Notes: a model not told the origin generated them from the sequence alone. A stretch of DNA of 64,000 nt from Earliella scabrosa (GCA_022605405.1 JABYQQ010000020.1:434001-498000), one strand, 5' to 3'; shown: positions 1 to 13,291, numbered from the stretch's first letter. Numbers and translations: made by a program.

Positions 1-1247
1 ACAGGATAGCAGCGGTGCGTCAAGAAGGCCATGACGCCATGTCGACGGCTCGCTCATCACGACAGAGACCCCCCTCGTGGACGTAGACGCGAGGACAGCA
101 TTTACACGAGCGAGGATGCCCTAGATGAGCGCGGGTGACTGGACTGCACGAGAGCCATGCCACATGCGCCGCTCGCCGCAATTCCTTCAGTGCAACCTCC
201 TGCCCGTATGATCGCGGATTGTCTGACTGACAGTACAGCTATTGGGAATTGATATTGCTGCTCCGATATTGCACAAGAGGTGTACGGCGATCTTTTTCTC
301 CCGACTCGTCGCCTATCCTCGTCGTGCTGACATGTGCATATAATCTAGGTGTCATGAAGGCTATCTTCTTGAAGTCGAAGTGCTAGGTTGCACCTCACCT
401 ACTACGACTCCGTTCCGATCAATCACTGAACAAGTGAGGTACGTTCACGTACACGACGTCTGAAAAATGGGGACTCCATCGACGGGAGGCGGACACGATG
501 ACAATTTCCCACGTCTAGTTAGAGTTAACGGAGTAAGTCGATTCATCATGCCTTCCGATGCGTCTGAATAATGCTGAATGTTTTATTGTGGTGCATATTT
601 GTCCACTGCTGTGACTGAGATCATGCGGCCCCTGCTTACAGTATCTCGGGCGCGTTGAGGGGTACAGAGCGATGGAGGCTCGACGATCTCGACAACGTAC
701 CTGCCGACCCTGAACACTGATAAATATGACTGGCTTCGTGCTGTTGCTTCCGTGTTTCCCCGACTCTCTGCGATATTACGATGATCAACGATGAGTTCTG
801 GAATGTAGCTTGGCGATACTTACACCGACGTTGCACAGGCTGCGTCCATGACCGCTCTAACTCAATCTGTCTCAAGGCCGTCAACCTAGTGAATGGGATG
901 GTGCTGTGTTGTGGCCCCAATCGTGCGCGAACGTTTACCAATACACGTATCAATAAAACGGAGTGAGCTGGGGGGACCAGCACTATCAATAAGGTGAGCA
1001 TCCGTTGACTGCATGTGAAAAGAGTATCGACCGCCGGCGCGTACTAACTGCTCCTACTCAGGCATCTTCGGGTTGACCGTCGAGCGTATATGACCGCTGG
1101 TGCTACTAGTAGATTCGCAAACGGGCGATCGAGGCAGCGAGCCGTCTGGCCTCGTCGTACCAACCTCAGAAAGGCTGGAATGCTCACACTCGCAGAGAGG
1201 CATATTCTCGGAGCAGTACGTGAGATAATTGCATATCCGAGCCCAAT
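1..1247. other. Intergenic, no supported gene
   Basis: Only short open frames are present, on both strands (the longest about 120 codons). None shows a recognisable motif, and none joins to a neighbour through plausible splice sites. It lies downstream of the minus-strand HET gene, so part is presumably that gene's 3' region. Confidence 0.5.
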
Positions 1248-3969
1248 CTACACAATTACATGTTCCATGAAGTCCGTAGAGAGCCCTGACAACTTCAATA
1301 CCAGTGCGGTACCTCGGTTATTTAGAGTGCCTGAATCATCAGCGACGCAAACCAAGCCCAACAAAGCCGGGCTCCTCGTTATATCCGTGCTATGATTCCA
1401 GGACTCCCAGCTGGCACCATTTGGGTCCATGTCATGAACAGGCTGCAATATCACTTGGTGGCTGGATGGTCCAATCTCCACGAACTCCAACGTGATGTCG
1501 AACGGGAAGTCTGGATCCTGGTACTGTTCATCGCTCACCCCAACCGTTGAGCCATCGAGGATGACAATGTGCACATTTTCCTTCGGAATGCTGGAAGTTG
1601 GAATGTTGTCGGAGTCAGGATGGTCGGACAAGTCGACAGCGAGCATGACCATTAGCCTGAGGGCAGGCAGCTTTGGGTGGCTGTAAGGTTGCGCTCCCAT
1701 CCCCGCACGTAGCATGGGCACATCTTTTTTTGTCTGATCTATGTCCTTCCAGATGCGGAGCCGTGCCCGTCTTGCATGGAGGATGGTTCCAACTGCCCTG
1801 GAGAAGTGTGCATTTGTGATGGTGACCTTGCGTAAGGCAACTCCGATGAGGGTGTGTGTGTTATATATGCGGGGAAGGGCTGAATCCCTATTGGGGGAGG
1901 GAACTCCAATCCAGTCTATGCCCAGAATAGAGGAGAGTACGTGGGTTGGCATCTTCTCGAAAAGACGAAGGCGAGCTTCTTCAGCTAGGCGGACTTCTCC
2001 TTCATGACGTGCTCGATTAACGCTTTTCTCGTCACCATCCCGGCTGGCTGTAATGATCAGTTGCTGATCCTCCGGCAAGAGGTCATATGACACTGGAAAG
2101 TCCTCCATGGGTAGAACACTGAGCAACGAGTAGACCATATCGGCAAGGACTGTGGCGTGACGGGATCCTTGGAGGGCCAGGGACGTGCGCAACTTCTGAA
2201 GGTTGTTCTCTGTGAGATGATGTGTTGTCTATGGGGAAGTTCGATAGACTATCAGTACATACTCCGATACGCGGAGGGTTTGAGGAAGGTATACTGACCA
2301 AGTCCGCTCCGACATCTGATGCTGCGTCAGAGGGTTCCCGCAGGCTGCTTATGTCCTTGTATATTGTGCTACGCCTTAGACCGTGATCCCATGGGTATGA
2401 GGGGGACTGGGACGATGCGGAGGCTGAATCTGAGCGCGCACTACAGTGGATGTTCAGAAAGGCCGACAGCGGCAACCCTCCAGTCCAGGACTCCTGTTCA
2501 ATGACGCTTGTGGTTACTTCTGTTGAGCTCTGCCAGAGATAGCAAACATTCTCCCCTGTCTGCACCCCATCGACATGGACCATCCCGGAGGAACATGGAA
2601 TCTCCCATGAAATTTTCGGATTTTCAATGGGAGTAGATCCTTTGCTTGAAATCTTCACGGCCTCCTGTGCTACGTGGCCTTCGAAGAGATAGAGGAAAAT
2701 GACACAGCGTGACTGTATATGCTCTTGGAGGGTCCACGCCCTAGTTTCCCAGACTGGGAAGTAGAGTTCGGGTGTACCGAGAGAGGGTAGGAAGCTAGTT
2801 CCAGTAGGATAGGCATGGGTGACCGCGGCTGTTGCATATAGTGTTCCCATCTTTGGGACGAAGAACACTTTCTCTTCGGGCTTGTCTTGATCGATGCATA
2901 CAATGTCTATCCAGAAATATTGCTTCTGCACCAACATGACGTGGAAGGCAACCTGAGTGAGGAATCGGTGACCTTCAAGAACAGAAGCGTCATTGATGAG
3001 AGAGTTGGAAATGGATGCAGAGAGTATCGATGACCCGACTTCAAGTTTCCCGTGGTAGTCTGGCTGATGTCTGCCGTACTTCATGATCTGCGCTCTCCAG
3101 GAGGTAATCTCCGGTGTCCATCTGTAGGAGATGGCCACAAACTCTTGATGTGCTAGGCTCGGGACCTCCACGACCTTGACAATGCCGTTGATCACGTACT
3201 CTTGTGCATCCACAAGTCTCCATCTAGGCGAATGCGGTACTGGATCAGGAAGCAAGTTCAGCGATTACTAGTTTGCCCAATGACAATGACAATGACAATA
3301 TGAACTCACAGTGATGACTAATATCAGTCAACACGTCGGGGCCTGCCAGCGTCAAAGGCGTGACCCTTGATGGGAGCCATAGTCGCTTAGTCTCCGCCAC
3401 ATATAAGAAGTCGATGCAGAGTGTTGTCTGGGACGAAGAAGCGGATTTTTCCAAGGCTATCGATAGCTCTAGGTTCAAATATGAGGCCTTTCCATGATCC
3501 CTTAGCATGCAAACCTCCCACCTGTGGCACCATTCGAGCTGTCAAGCCACGTAATGGGTTTCTGGCATTCGCCAATGATGTCGTAGAACGAGGCAGGTGG
3601 CTGCCTGCATGTGATCCTAAACGTAATGTTGGCATCGAGCAAGAATGGGCTAGGAGCATATTGAGCGCTGCATGACTATTCCATGAACTGCAATGTTTGC
3701 TCACAGCTCGAAAGTCGCATCGGAACAGTCTGCAGGATCTCCGGGGCCAATACGCGCTCTCTTTGTGACGCCATCGACCTTCACTTCAACATAGGTCACT
3801 CTGTCCTGAGTGAGCAATTCTAGTGGTTCGAGTCCGTGCACTCGAAGGACTTGTACAGGTCTTGGTGAGGTACTGTATTTGTAGTAGTAGTATGTCATGA
3901 CTTACCCTTGACCTTGAGCTGACGGACTATCTCTGTATCTCCTTCAGACACAATCACCGGAGAATCCAT
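1248..3969 (-). CDS. HET-domain protein with C2-like N-terminus
   Basis: Six exons join in phase: 3969-3906, 3849-3705, 3667-3522, 3468-3310, 3239-2299 and 2228-1248, giving about 811 residues. The first ~170 residues look like a C2-type beta sandwich (VLRVHGLEPLELLTQDRVTY followed by an EVKVDG-type strand). From about residue 170 the heterokaryon-incompatibility (HET) domain is seen: AISYRW, then FWIDIVCIDQ, then a VPKMGTLYATA stretch and RAWTLQEH. The C-terminal ~330 residues match nothing I know. HET proteins in filamentous fungi are linked to non-self recognition and programmed cell death; that role here is inferred from family only. Introns are 37-70 nt with GT-AG ends. Intron 4 holds three tandem copies of a TGACAA-like hexamer. 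All exons are open, so the gene looks intact. The HET call is firm; the C2 call is tentative. Confidence 0.8.
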
Positions 3970-6900
3970 GGCTGAGGGTATCTGCGGTGCAGAAAAAAGC
4001 AAGGGAAGCTCGGATGCTCTCAGAGTCAGGCTTCAGAGGGATGGAGATGGACTGAAGGATAGGAAAGGGCGGCGAACGAGGTCTTATATGGGCCCTGTCA
4101 TTCTGTATGCGCCGAACACGTTGAGTACGTCCACCTTCCACCTTCTCTTCTTTACCCTGCCCCATGAATACTTCAGCACGCGGCTCTGACAGTTTGAGCA
4201 GGGAATGCATCACCGGCCACCCTAGTTCCGAAACCTTCCATCTATACAAGTGGATTCTTAGAGTTAGCACAGCCAATCACACCTCACAGCTCTGACATGT
4301 GCGGTGGGTTCGAGGGGGCACCAGTTGTGATCTGGGGTCTAAAAGACTCATGTTGTGTTGTAGAAGCGAATATATCATTGCCCACTGGCAATGCAGGACA
4401 TATGCTAGCCCGTACCTGTTAATCGTCAGCGTTGAGTACGTCGACTCGACCCCGGGAGCCTGCCGGGGAATATATGCATGCGCGTACAGTGCTATCATCG
4501 TTCTGGACCTTCTGACCGCAACATGCATTTGTGCACAGTGAGCCCTGGCCCCTGGGACGAGAGCGTCTAACGGTACCTGTCTAGTCTGTCTGGGGGGCAC
4601 GAACCGGCTGGAACACCGGCACGCGGTGGTCTGTTTGGTGGTTCAACGTTCAACTGGGCGGGTCTGGCGCCCTTGGGTCTACTATTCAAGTTAGGAACAA
4701 GACATACCACTGGGGTGCATGAAGCCCCAGGCCGTAATTTGTCACAGTCACCGTAATGCTTACCCGTATAATCAGACAGACATAATAAAAGACCAGTGAA
4801 GTCTTTCCGGTCCTTCTCAACCCTTCATCTACGGCCGAAGCACCTATACGCCCGGCTCCTCTGCCGGGTACCATGTGTATCTTCTGGGCTGTGAGTTGAC
4901 CCAACGTCAAGATCAATCGATTAAGGGAAGAGTGGCGAGCTGTACCTGACGGGTACTAGTAGCCCTCGAGCTTCGTGTTCTCAAGAAAGTACTAGGTGAG
5001 GCGTTCGTATACGAACTTGACGGCGAGGACAAGTTTGCGTTCAGGGCGAGGGTCGACCGTGGGCGGCTGCCGGCGACAATAACAGTGCGTGGAAAGGGGG
5101 AACGAGCTCCGAGCTAGCGTCAAGATCGGGATACTCACCAGATTCAGACCGCCGCGGACGCCGAAGGGAACCAAGGATGAGTAGAGATGCCGAGCGCACG
5201 GGTCATCCTGAACCGGCTTCTTTGCCTCATATCCGCTCTAGGACCTGTCTTCCCTCTGGAACGAGGTGGACAACGTCTGCAGTCTGGAATGGAATCAATC
5301 AAGGCTCCACAGTCCATCCGCAGTGAAGTCAAGGAGAGGAGAAGCTCAGCTGAGAACCGGATACGTCTGAAGAAGGTTCTCTGCCGATATTGCGGTAGAA
5401 CAAGGGTGCGTAATGAACACAGGAATAACTGGGCAGAATCTCAGAACCGTGGAGCCGTACTGAGGCCAGGCATGGAAGAATTGGTGCTCGACCGCATGGT
5501 GGATGCGTGTGTCGGGGAAGACAACAGCTTTGTGGCTCGGCGCTAGGGTGCGCACGACTCGCGGTTCGGAGGCGGTGTTCAGCACAAGGATCGCAGGTGA
5601 GCGCGCGCAACCCTTGATACTCGAACAACTCAATCTGCCGTTGCAGCGTGGGCCGGACCTGCCATGGGCTGATAGGACGGGGCGGTGCCAGCAGAGTGCG
5701 GATGCACAAGAGCGACCATCCTCAATAACGTTGCGAGATGGAGGCGACGCGCAGGTTGAGCGCTGATGGTAGAGGTAACAAACACTCCCTTGAAGATATA
5801 TTGACGACTGTCGAAGGCAGGTGGAACGGGTGCGAGAAGTATCCTACACGGCGAGTGAAAGGAGAGAGGGGAACAGGTCGTCCATCTGAAGCCCAAGGAC
5901 GGGAGATGGTGTGGGCAGAGTGCAGGCCAGTGAGCTGACGGCCGGCCGCTGGGACGAGGCTAATTCGGGGAGGCAACAGACCGCCTAATGCACGGCGCAA
6001 GCCTGTCGCCGCGGCCCAGATTCGCGTCGACGATTCCTCCCTCGCGCGGATCCTGTATTGAAGCTGAACAGAGGTACGAGCGGCGTGACGGTTGCCGGAC
6101 GTGTGTCCGCCCCTCGCTGTCATGATCAACCGTGTGTTGCGCGACCTCTCGATGCAGTGGGCTGGAGGCGGCAAAGACGGTTCGATAGTGCTGTCCGCTG
6201 GTTCATCTGCGGTTGACCTGGCGATTGCGAGCGAAAGCGAAGGAAGGTGCGCGAATGCGCGGGCGCACGCGCACATGCTGAAACCGGTCCACTCGAGCTC
6301 CTGAATCCACTAGTTCCGCTCCCATCTCTCCGTCTCTCTTGCCTTCCCCCTGCCACCACTCCAAGCAAAGATATGTAGGCGAGCGGATTCCTGAGCGAGT
6401 GAAGGTTGCAGCGATGACGTGTCATGCCGATGGAAAATGAGGGAGCTACTTGATGTCCAAACGTGCATCATTCCGGGTATTCAGTGTCAAGCGGATTGAG
6501 CGTAGCGGTACACGAAGGTTGAATACTCACAGATGACTTGATACACATGTACACATGTTTAGCCTACATCCATCAGCTACCACGAGCATCCCGCAAATGA
6601 CTAGACAAGGTAGAGAGCTTTGAATGGCTTCAACGGGTGGGGGAGCACACGTATGCACCAGAACTAGCCAACCATTGGAGATGGGATGAGACCGTGGTCG
6701 TGATATTATGAGGACGCGGGGATACAGAAGCCAAAAATCGAGAAGGTCGTCGGTTGGATCCAAGGAGACACATTCCCATAACAGCGAACTCACCTCGATC
6801 CCTCGCCCGGTACGCCTCACGCATATAGCCCTGACTGTGCCCTCCTTTCCCTTCATCACCTCTGGGTTCTCTGAGTCGAGCATTGGCGCATGAGTCGCAG

Positions 6901-7037
6901 ATCGAGAGCGACGAGCCGGACCTGTCGGCGTCGTCTGGAATATCGGGTCGGAGCGGGGATTGCGTACTCAGGCAAAGACGACGCGGGCAATCCCACTGCG
7001 GCGTAGATCGTCAGACCTACATAGACGACATGGCGAG
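3970..7037. other. Gene-poor region, no supported gene
   Basis: Short frames occur on both strands, the longest at 5722-6276 (minus, 184 codons), which is rich in Arg, Ser and Ala and shows no domain. One short minus frame near 6884-6795 ends at a good GTGAGT donor and could be an exon of an unrecognised gene. I found no partner exon. The promoter of the HET gene should lie at the left end. Confidence 0.4.
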
Positions 7038-7263
7038 CTACTGGATGACTTCCCATAACGTTCTGCGGCTCTACGGACGCCGTAGATTCCTAGCGGAGCC
7101 TGAACACCTTCCGAGATCCTGACCGATTCGTCGACAGCCCCGGACCTTCGGGCGTCGGTTGATTCTCGGAGAGACGTTATGTCAGCTCCCAAAAGGGCAG
7201 CGGTTTGATGGGACGTTGCTTGGTAATGATGGGGACTTCCTTTCCTGAGGTTCGCTAGGTTAT

Positions 7264-7290
7264 GCGAGGGTAAGCGAGGGTAAGCGAGGC
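7264..7290. repeat. Short direct repeat, gcgagggtaa units
   Basis: About two and a half copies of a 10-bp unit (gcgagggtaa) lie just left of the central palindrome of the foldback element. Confidence 0.6.
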
Positions 7291-7302
7291 ATCTGCGGAC
7301 GT

Positions 7303-7348
7303 CCCAAAATCTAGAAAGGGGGGTCGACCCCCCTTCCTAGATTTTGGG
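7303..7348. repeat. 46-bp near-perfect palindrome
   Basis: Outer arms CCCAAAATCTAG (7303-7314) and CTAGATTTTGGG (7337-7348) flank a G-run/C-run core centred on GTCGAC. The two 23-nt halves pair at all but about one position. It lies in the middle of the foldback element, so the whole element could extrude as a nested cruciform. Confidence 0.85.
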
Positions 7349-8289
7349 CGCTTGCGGTGTCTACGGAGCTCTGTCCCATCAGCGGACCTTGTATCGGCGT
7401 CGGCATCTCGGCCAACAGGCCAGTTTAGAGATTTACGGACGTCCGTAGAGCCGTAGATCGTTATGGGAAGTCATCCACTAGTGAGCAGCAACAGCGGTGA
7501 GTAAAAGGCGGGATGGCGCAATGGCCGGTTGAACGTTGAGAACCTTGGAGCTTGGAGCTCTGGAGCTCTGAGCTTGGCGATGTCCCGTCGGCCCGGCGCG
7601 CGACGGGCCGGCTGGTCCGCCCGAGGCTCCTCCTCCCCTTGTACTCACGTTCAATGGGCCTATCTTTACTCGTGCTCTTAGCCTCCCATCATCAGGATAT
7701 CTGGATTTTTTTCCATCCGCGTGCTTTGCTTATCCTCATTGTCGCTCGGTGACGGTCTGTGGGTCGTTCATTCAAGTATGTCTCTGCCCAGTATACTGCG
7801 TCGAACCAGTACAGCAAGACATGGCTTCAGGTACGGTTCTCTGTCATTAGGGTTTCACATAGCACCTGAGCTTGTCTGTAGTGAAAACCCTAAGTACTCT
7901 CTATTCGGCGCGGAACGTAGAACAACTCATTGCAAGCTCATCGCTTCGCTCATCTCGGGCCAGATGCGCTGGACACATCCGAACCGCTGGGTCTCGCACG
8001 CACTGCCTTCCTAGCAGACATGTGGACCAGCGCTGACTTAACGCCGGGCTCACGGGAAGTCGCGGGGGACAGATGATCGATGAGGCGTTAAGCCTAAGAC
8101 CTGGGACCTGGAGTGCGAGTCTGCGACAGGAAGCAGTGGGGGAACCGCCCGCAGTGTCACGCAAGGTTCAGAACCTGACATGTTGAGGCTATACCTCGCT
8201 GGATATTAGGACGTGAACCTTGTCAACTGTCCTTGACAGGATGTTTGCTACTTTGAATCCGAGGAACACTGCCCTGACGTGCGGTTCTC

Positions 8290-8756
8290 TCGCAGAAGAT
8301 GTGGTACAAGCGCAGCTATCTCGGTCCGCATACAGTCCTCAAGTAGGGGCTGCGGGTGGACTGGAAGTCGGTGTGCTTTCGTGTCGAAAACAACGTGGTG
8401 GATTCACAGGTGGTGGGTCAAATCTCAGGCCGCGGTCGTGCCGTTTGAGCGGTGTGCCCTCTCATGCTCCTTGGTTCCCGACCATCTGTAAACTACTAGT
8501 AGCGACAACCCTCCCCCGAACCGCACTTACTCCCTGACCCAGCTCTTCTGATACGAATGCGAAGCATACATCTCGCTTCCAGAAGTTCTCCCTCAAGCAC
8601 TTCCGTAACGAAACATCGAATACAGCCCTCGGAGCCACTATCGCAGCTCTGGAAGCCGGTCGAACCTTGGTCGAGTTCGCGCCTGTCCCAGGGTTGCAGA
8701 CTATCGTGAACCTACTAGTCGCAGTTCTGAAGAAGGTGCAGGTGAGCTCAGTGTGT
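8290..8756 (+). pseudogene. Decayed C2-plus-helical-domain gene fragment
   Basis: Three protein-like pieces in different frames look like exons or remnants of one gene. They are KMWYKRSYLGPHTVLK near 8299-8346, FRVENNVVDSQVVGQI near 8378-8425 (resembling a C2-domain strand pair), and, after a plausible intron ending at about 8543, a helical stretch with EAGRTLVEFAPVPGLQTIV and LLVAVLKK ending near 8750 at a GTGAGC donor. The last motif resembles the helical domain found upstream of NACHT or kinase domains in Agaricomycete proteins (known from memory, not searched). I could not join the pieces into one open model and see no continuation downstream, so I call it a relic. It may instead be an intact gene with introns I failed to resolve. 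Confidence 0.4.
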
Positions 8757-11700
8757 TCGACAATCAGCGCCGGGCCCTCACGTTCTGCTCCAAAGCTGGG
8801 CTGACGTCGCCCTGCAGTACGGCCGCTCGCTAACAACAGTCGCCTTGTGCGATTGTGCCTCCATGCAGAGTAGGACGGAAGCTCCGACTGCGCTGGCACA
8901 TCGTACACGGACGCTGTACTGTGAGAGAGCTCGAGCGAGAACGACGCTTGGATGCGACCAACACCGCCGTCATCGGAGGAAGCAATGTCGCGCTATCCGA
9001 GTGCTTTGATTAAGAGCGCGCGGCGAGATTGAGAGAGCAGGCGCGATGGCATCGGGAAATTGTTGTTCGGATGGTCAAGGGGCGAAGGGAGTAACGGGGT
9101 GATGATCATCGACGTCCGGTGGTTGCACACGACGGTCGTACGCAGTTGATGTCTTGCTGCAGCGAGGGGTTTGTGCGTCGATGGGTTGCGTGGTTTGGTA
9201 GAGGGCTGCGAGGTAGATATGTCAGCCGCTCTAACACGATGAAGACGCGCAAAGAACTCACGTTCACGACCCAAGCTGAGCGATAACAGCACTATCTCCA
9301 TTGTCTCGTCCACGTCCTACAGCTCCAGCTCGACGGATTGAACGCCGAACGGAGGAGCGGTTGTCCTGTCCGGGGCTGTACGCGAAGTGGACAAACAGCA
9401 TACGCAGACTTGACAGCGACAGGCCGACTCGATGACCCCCTCCTTGATCTCGCGCCCGGCCGGACAAAAAGCCAGGAACAGCGTCCCAAGCATGTTTGCA
9501 GTCTCCGACCCTACCGCAGACTCGCGCACAGCTCCCGCAGGGGGTCTGTCCGTGCAGACGTCGCCCTTTCCCGGCAGGTGCGGCGATGGCAACTTGGACG
9601 CCAGCGGGCAACTGGTCCGCGTAACGGTTGCAAGCAGCAACGTGCACGAGATGCAGGCACGCACACCTCCTTCCTAGAGCCCTTCGGAGGTTCTTTGATC
9701 AGCAACAGCAAGACGACGATGCTGTCGACGGACTTCATAACACGCAGAGGGATGAAGTGGATGTACGAGGGCGCACGAAGCTTGCGCGGACTACCTCGGG
9801 TATGCATCGAGGAGGCCAGGCCGCGCCGGCAGAGACAGGATGACAGGTCGCTGAAGAAGGCGGCCCCAAGCCAGGGAGCCATAGAGGGGAAGTTCGGGGA
9901 GACGACGAGGGAATGTGATATTTGGGATGACGAGCAGTGGGCTCCGAGTTCCAGCGCATGCTAATCAACAACATGTATGTCAGCTAACTCGCGGCGGGTG
10001 TCATACTAGACATACGCACCAGTACTCACGTACGACCAGAAATGGAGTGCAAGGGATGTCACCCTACCTTCGCAGCAATGGTATTCGGGAAGCGACTGCA
10101 GGACGGTACGTGTCCAGCAGAGAGAGAGAGACTGGAGGATGTGGTTCGAGTTGCGAGTGGTAAAGTCTCGTCTTTCTGTTGCTGAACATGCGCCATCGTC
10201 AGAAGGAATAATTACATGTGGAGACAAGCATAGAACGCACTTAGAGGCCTGACAGCGCGACATACCCTTACTCTCCCTTCCCCACCCGGTAATACAACCG
10301 TAGGATTCCAACTCCCGCATGTCCTTTCTCCTCCATCTAGTCATGCTCCCGGGTCCAAGATCCCTCGGAAGGCCGAAGCGCGACTGACCATGCGGACGCC
10401 TGCATCGTCGTAGACTTGCAAGCACGCCTTCGTTGCATGCGGGCCTACCCAAGGGGTGGGACGTGCATATCTACTGAGGTGAAGAACATGAGCCGGGAGT
10501 TGAAGGATGGTAGAGGCGACAGCCTGTGGAGGAACCAGGGAAGTCGCTTGACGAACTAGATATGGAGGCGAATCAAGAGGACTTCGATAGTGTGCGTGGA
10601 CCAAGCAGAAGTAGCAGATTCGAGAGTAGAGCTTCGCAACCGTTACAAGCGTGTTGTTCGCGGCTTTCAACTCGAAGGGGCCCCGTCCGGGCCGGGTCGG
10701 GCCGGCCTTGTAGAAGCGTCTATTCTCTACACTCTCTCAGGCTCTTCTACTCCTCCAGCCTCCCCCGGGCCCGTCCCGGCTTTCTGTGCTTCTACCAGAC
10801 CATCCATATGTTTTCTATGATCTGAGCCGCTCTGTCAAGGGTCTCCAGCCTCGGTGTGTGCGCGCGAAGTTGTACCCGTTCAAACATTCAGGTTGGCCAT
10901 AGTTTGAGCTGGTGTATGGACCATGGGTCGAGGGTTCGTGGATGAGATCAGGGTACGTTCCACTCTCAATGCAATCAATCGTGCGTGTCGAGTCTCCCGC
11001 GGTCGCGTTTGCTCGGTCAGTCCTCTACATCAACTCGTACAACATCCACTCTATACGTCCCCTCTCCATGTGTCCAGATGGACACGATATGCGCAAGGCG
11101 ACGCCTCTGACATCGGGCTACTCGGACGCATAGGAAGACAGACCAACTCTCGACCGGGCAACATCATCTTCTCGCACGTACGCCTTCATAACAGGGCGCA
11201 TTCGCTCTGTTCCACTCCATCTCACGGCTGGAGCGACTCCCATGGTCACCGGTCACCGCCGCCCAGGCCCTTCAAGCCGAACATGCTTCCCCTTCAGAAA
11301 TCCCTCGACACGCTCGCGTCCGAGGACCGCCTGCCATGAAGTGAGCGTCGTTCGGAAAGGCTGCCACAGCCTGCGAGGGGCATTCGCTCTCCGGATGAGA
11401 CGAAGGACGAAGGGGACGCACTCGGTGCAGAGCGACGTGAAGGTGCGACGGCCTCGGCACGGACATCGCGAACAAGGCACCACCCACTGGCGGGATTGGA
11501 TCTTCTTAGCAGGGCGGGGACTGGACGACACGAATACGAGCGCAAGAACGGCATGCAACTGCTCGTTCAACGTTGCCGTCCTTTTGGTCATCATTCGCTC
11601 GCGCATGCATGATGCAGCCAGTCGCGAACGAAATGACTGATAGGATAGCCTACGAAAGTCGCTACCGCAACCTTGTGCTCTTCGCGCGTTTGGCGAACTC

Positions 11701-12429
11701 CATTCCTCCAAGTAGTATGTCTGCCTTCCTCCCATTCCTCATTCATCCGCGTCCGGCTGACAAGTGAATCTGAATAGAAAGGTCATGCTTGTCTGGGTCG
11801 GGAAGCTCGGCCGCACCTCATCGACCATTCCGTCGTGCTTGATCGATGGCCGCAGGATGTATGTTCACGCACATGTCATACGACCCGACAGGGCGCATTC
11901 AGACGCACATCACCCACAACATCGGTAACTCTGTCACTGGAAGTCGAACACGATGACAATCTACCACGTTATCTCTCGAGCACGGTGGGGCGGGAGAACG
12001 AGCAGGACATGTAGGTATGATCTTGCTGAATTTCCTTCCATCGGTTCGCTGACCCGACTCGGATCCTCACAGACCGCGCCCAAAAGCACCCCGAGCGGAG
12101 TGAACCGTACGAAGGGACGGAGGATGTATTCTGAGTTATTGTCGGAGTGCGAGTTGGATCGCGCTGGAGGTGGAGACCATTGGCGGCCACTATGCTGTCA
12201 GGATCTGAGATCCACCGTTCGAAGCGGCGGGTGACCCGGTGCGTTCTACTGGCTCCATGCTTCTGCGCGCGCGTCCTGAAGGCACGGAAGCAGGCAGGTG
12301 GAGCCTGTGGGGATTCCGGACTAGTAGTCGTATGTGGTATCCGATGCCGGAATCCAGGCCAAGTTCCCACTTGGGTGGTACACACGAAGTTCTCAGCTCA
12401 GCCCTTTCCGCCTGTCCAGGTTCGACTCG
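8757..12429. other. Gene-poor region, no supported gene
   Basis: Many short overlapping frames on both strands, none with a motif or convincing splice joins. A GC-rich stretch at about 10680-10790 has partly complementary G/C blocks. No tRNA or rRNA is seen. Confidence 0.4.
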
Positions 12430-12700
12430 ATTTCTGCCCTCGTGAATCCATCCATCGCCACCGCGTCCGATTCACCCGATGCCTGCAGTGAAGCCCAACA
12501 ACCGGTTCAAGATGCTCCATGACAAACTCTTCGGCGACGATCCTCTGAACATGGCGCTCAGTCACTATCAACGCTCCAGAGACCGGAGGTCTGGCCGATC
12601 TCGCGCCAGTCCTTGGGCTGGTGTCCATCCTTCACGTGCTTCGGATCTCCCAACACGAACATCCACAAGCCGGAGCCTGCTATCACGCCAGAGACGAACG
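12430..12700 (+). pseudogene. Possible second coding relic
   Basis: Protein-like stretches switch frame over 270 nt: one with RFDSISALVNPSIATASDSP, one with RFKMLHDKLFGDDPLNMAL, and one with GLADLAPVLGLVSILHVL. The last recalls the helical segment of the fragment at 8.3-8.8 kb. Frame changes without good splice sites suggest decay. This is a weak call made from composition and resemblance only. Confidence 0.2.
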
Positions 12701-13291
12701 CTACCACTCGGACCATGCCTGACGGACTACGGCGGTCACATCACGATGGGATCTAACCCGAATATGTCTTTGTGTAATAACCTCGACGCTCAGTCGGCTA
12801 CTCCCCGCTTGATGCTACAACCATGGCCATCGATATGTTGTAACCCTTTGCCGCTTCCGTGGACAGTGCGACTGCGGTCTCTGACGGCTAGAGTCCAGTA
12901 CTCAAACACGAGGACGGCTTCCTCACGCTGGGCACGCCACGGGCGAGTCGCGACTGTCCCTAGCTTGAGCTGCGTTCGTCAAGCGGGTGATATGCCACTC
13001 CTCGTTGCCAGTCGAGATGCTAGCGAATCTGGATGGCGAGACGTACCTGGAACGACAAAGACACCTGGACCGCACCCTGTATTTCACGAATCACGGCTTT
13101 TACGACTTCAACACCGCACGGCGCTCCTCCTCGATGTCTGTCGGAGGTCTGATGGCACGAATCTGAGCCAGCGGACTGTATCGGTCTAGTTCTCCGACGG
13201 AATCGCGAGTGTGCGGTAACTTCCTTCATTCTGCGTATCAGATGAGAGACCATGGCGCTATGAACCGCGCTTACGGATAATGACGATCGCA

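Larger units (their letters stand above)
7038..7480. mobile_element. Foldback / MITE-like element with ~47-bp inverted ends
   Basis: The left arm (7039-7085) and the reverse complement of the right arm (7433-7480) match at roughly 42 of 47 positions and share an exact block GATGACTTCCCATAACG. The element has no coding capacity and carries a strong palindrome at its centre. Both ends read TA next to the arm (TA-CTGG and CCAC-TA), compatible with a TA target duplication of the Tc1/mariner type. Alternatively the flanks gcgagc and gtgagc could be an imperfect 6-bp duplication. Mobility is inferred from structure only. Confidence 0.6.

Noticed and set aside
5722..6276. 184-codon minus-strand frame
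   Set aside because: No domain, no splice partners, overlapping frames of similar length on the other strand.
10680..10790. GC-rich partly complementary blocks as a foldback element
   Set aside because: Pairing is patchy with no defined ends; composition alone can explain it.
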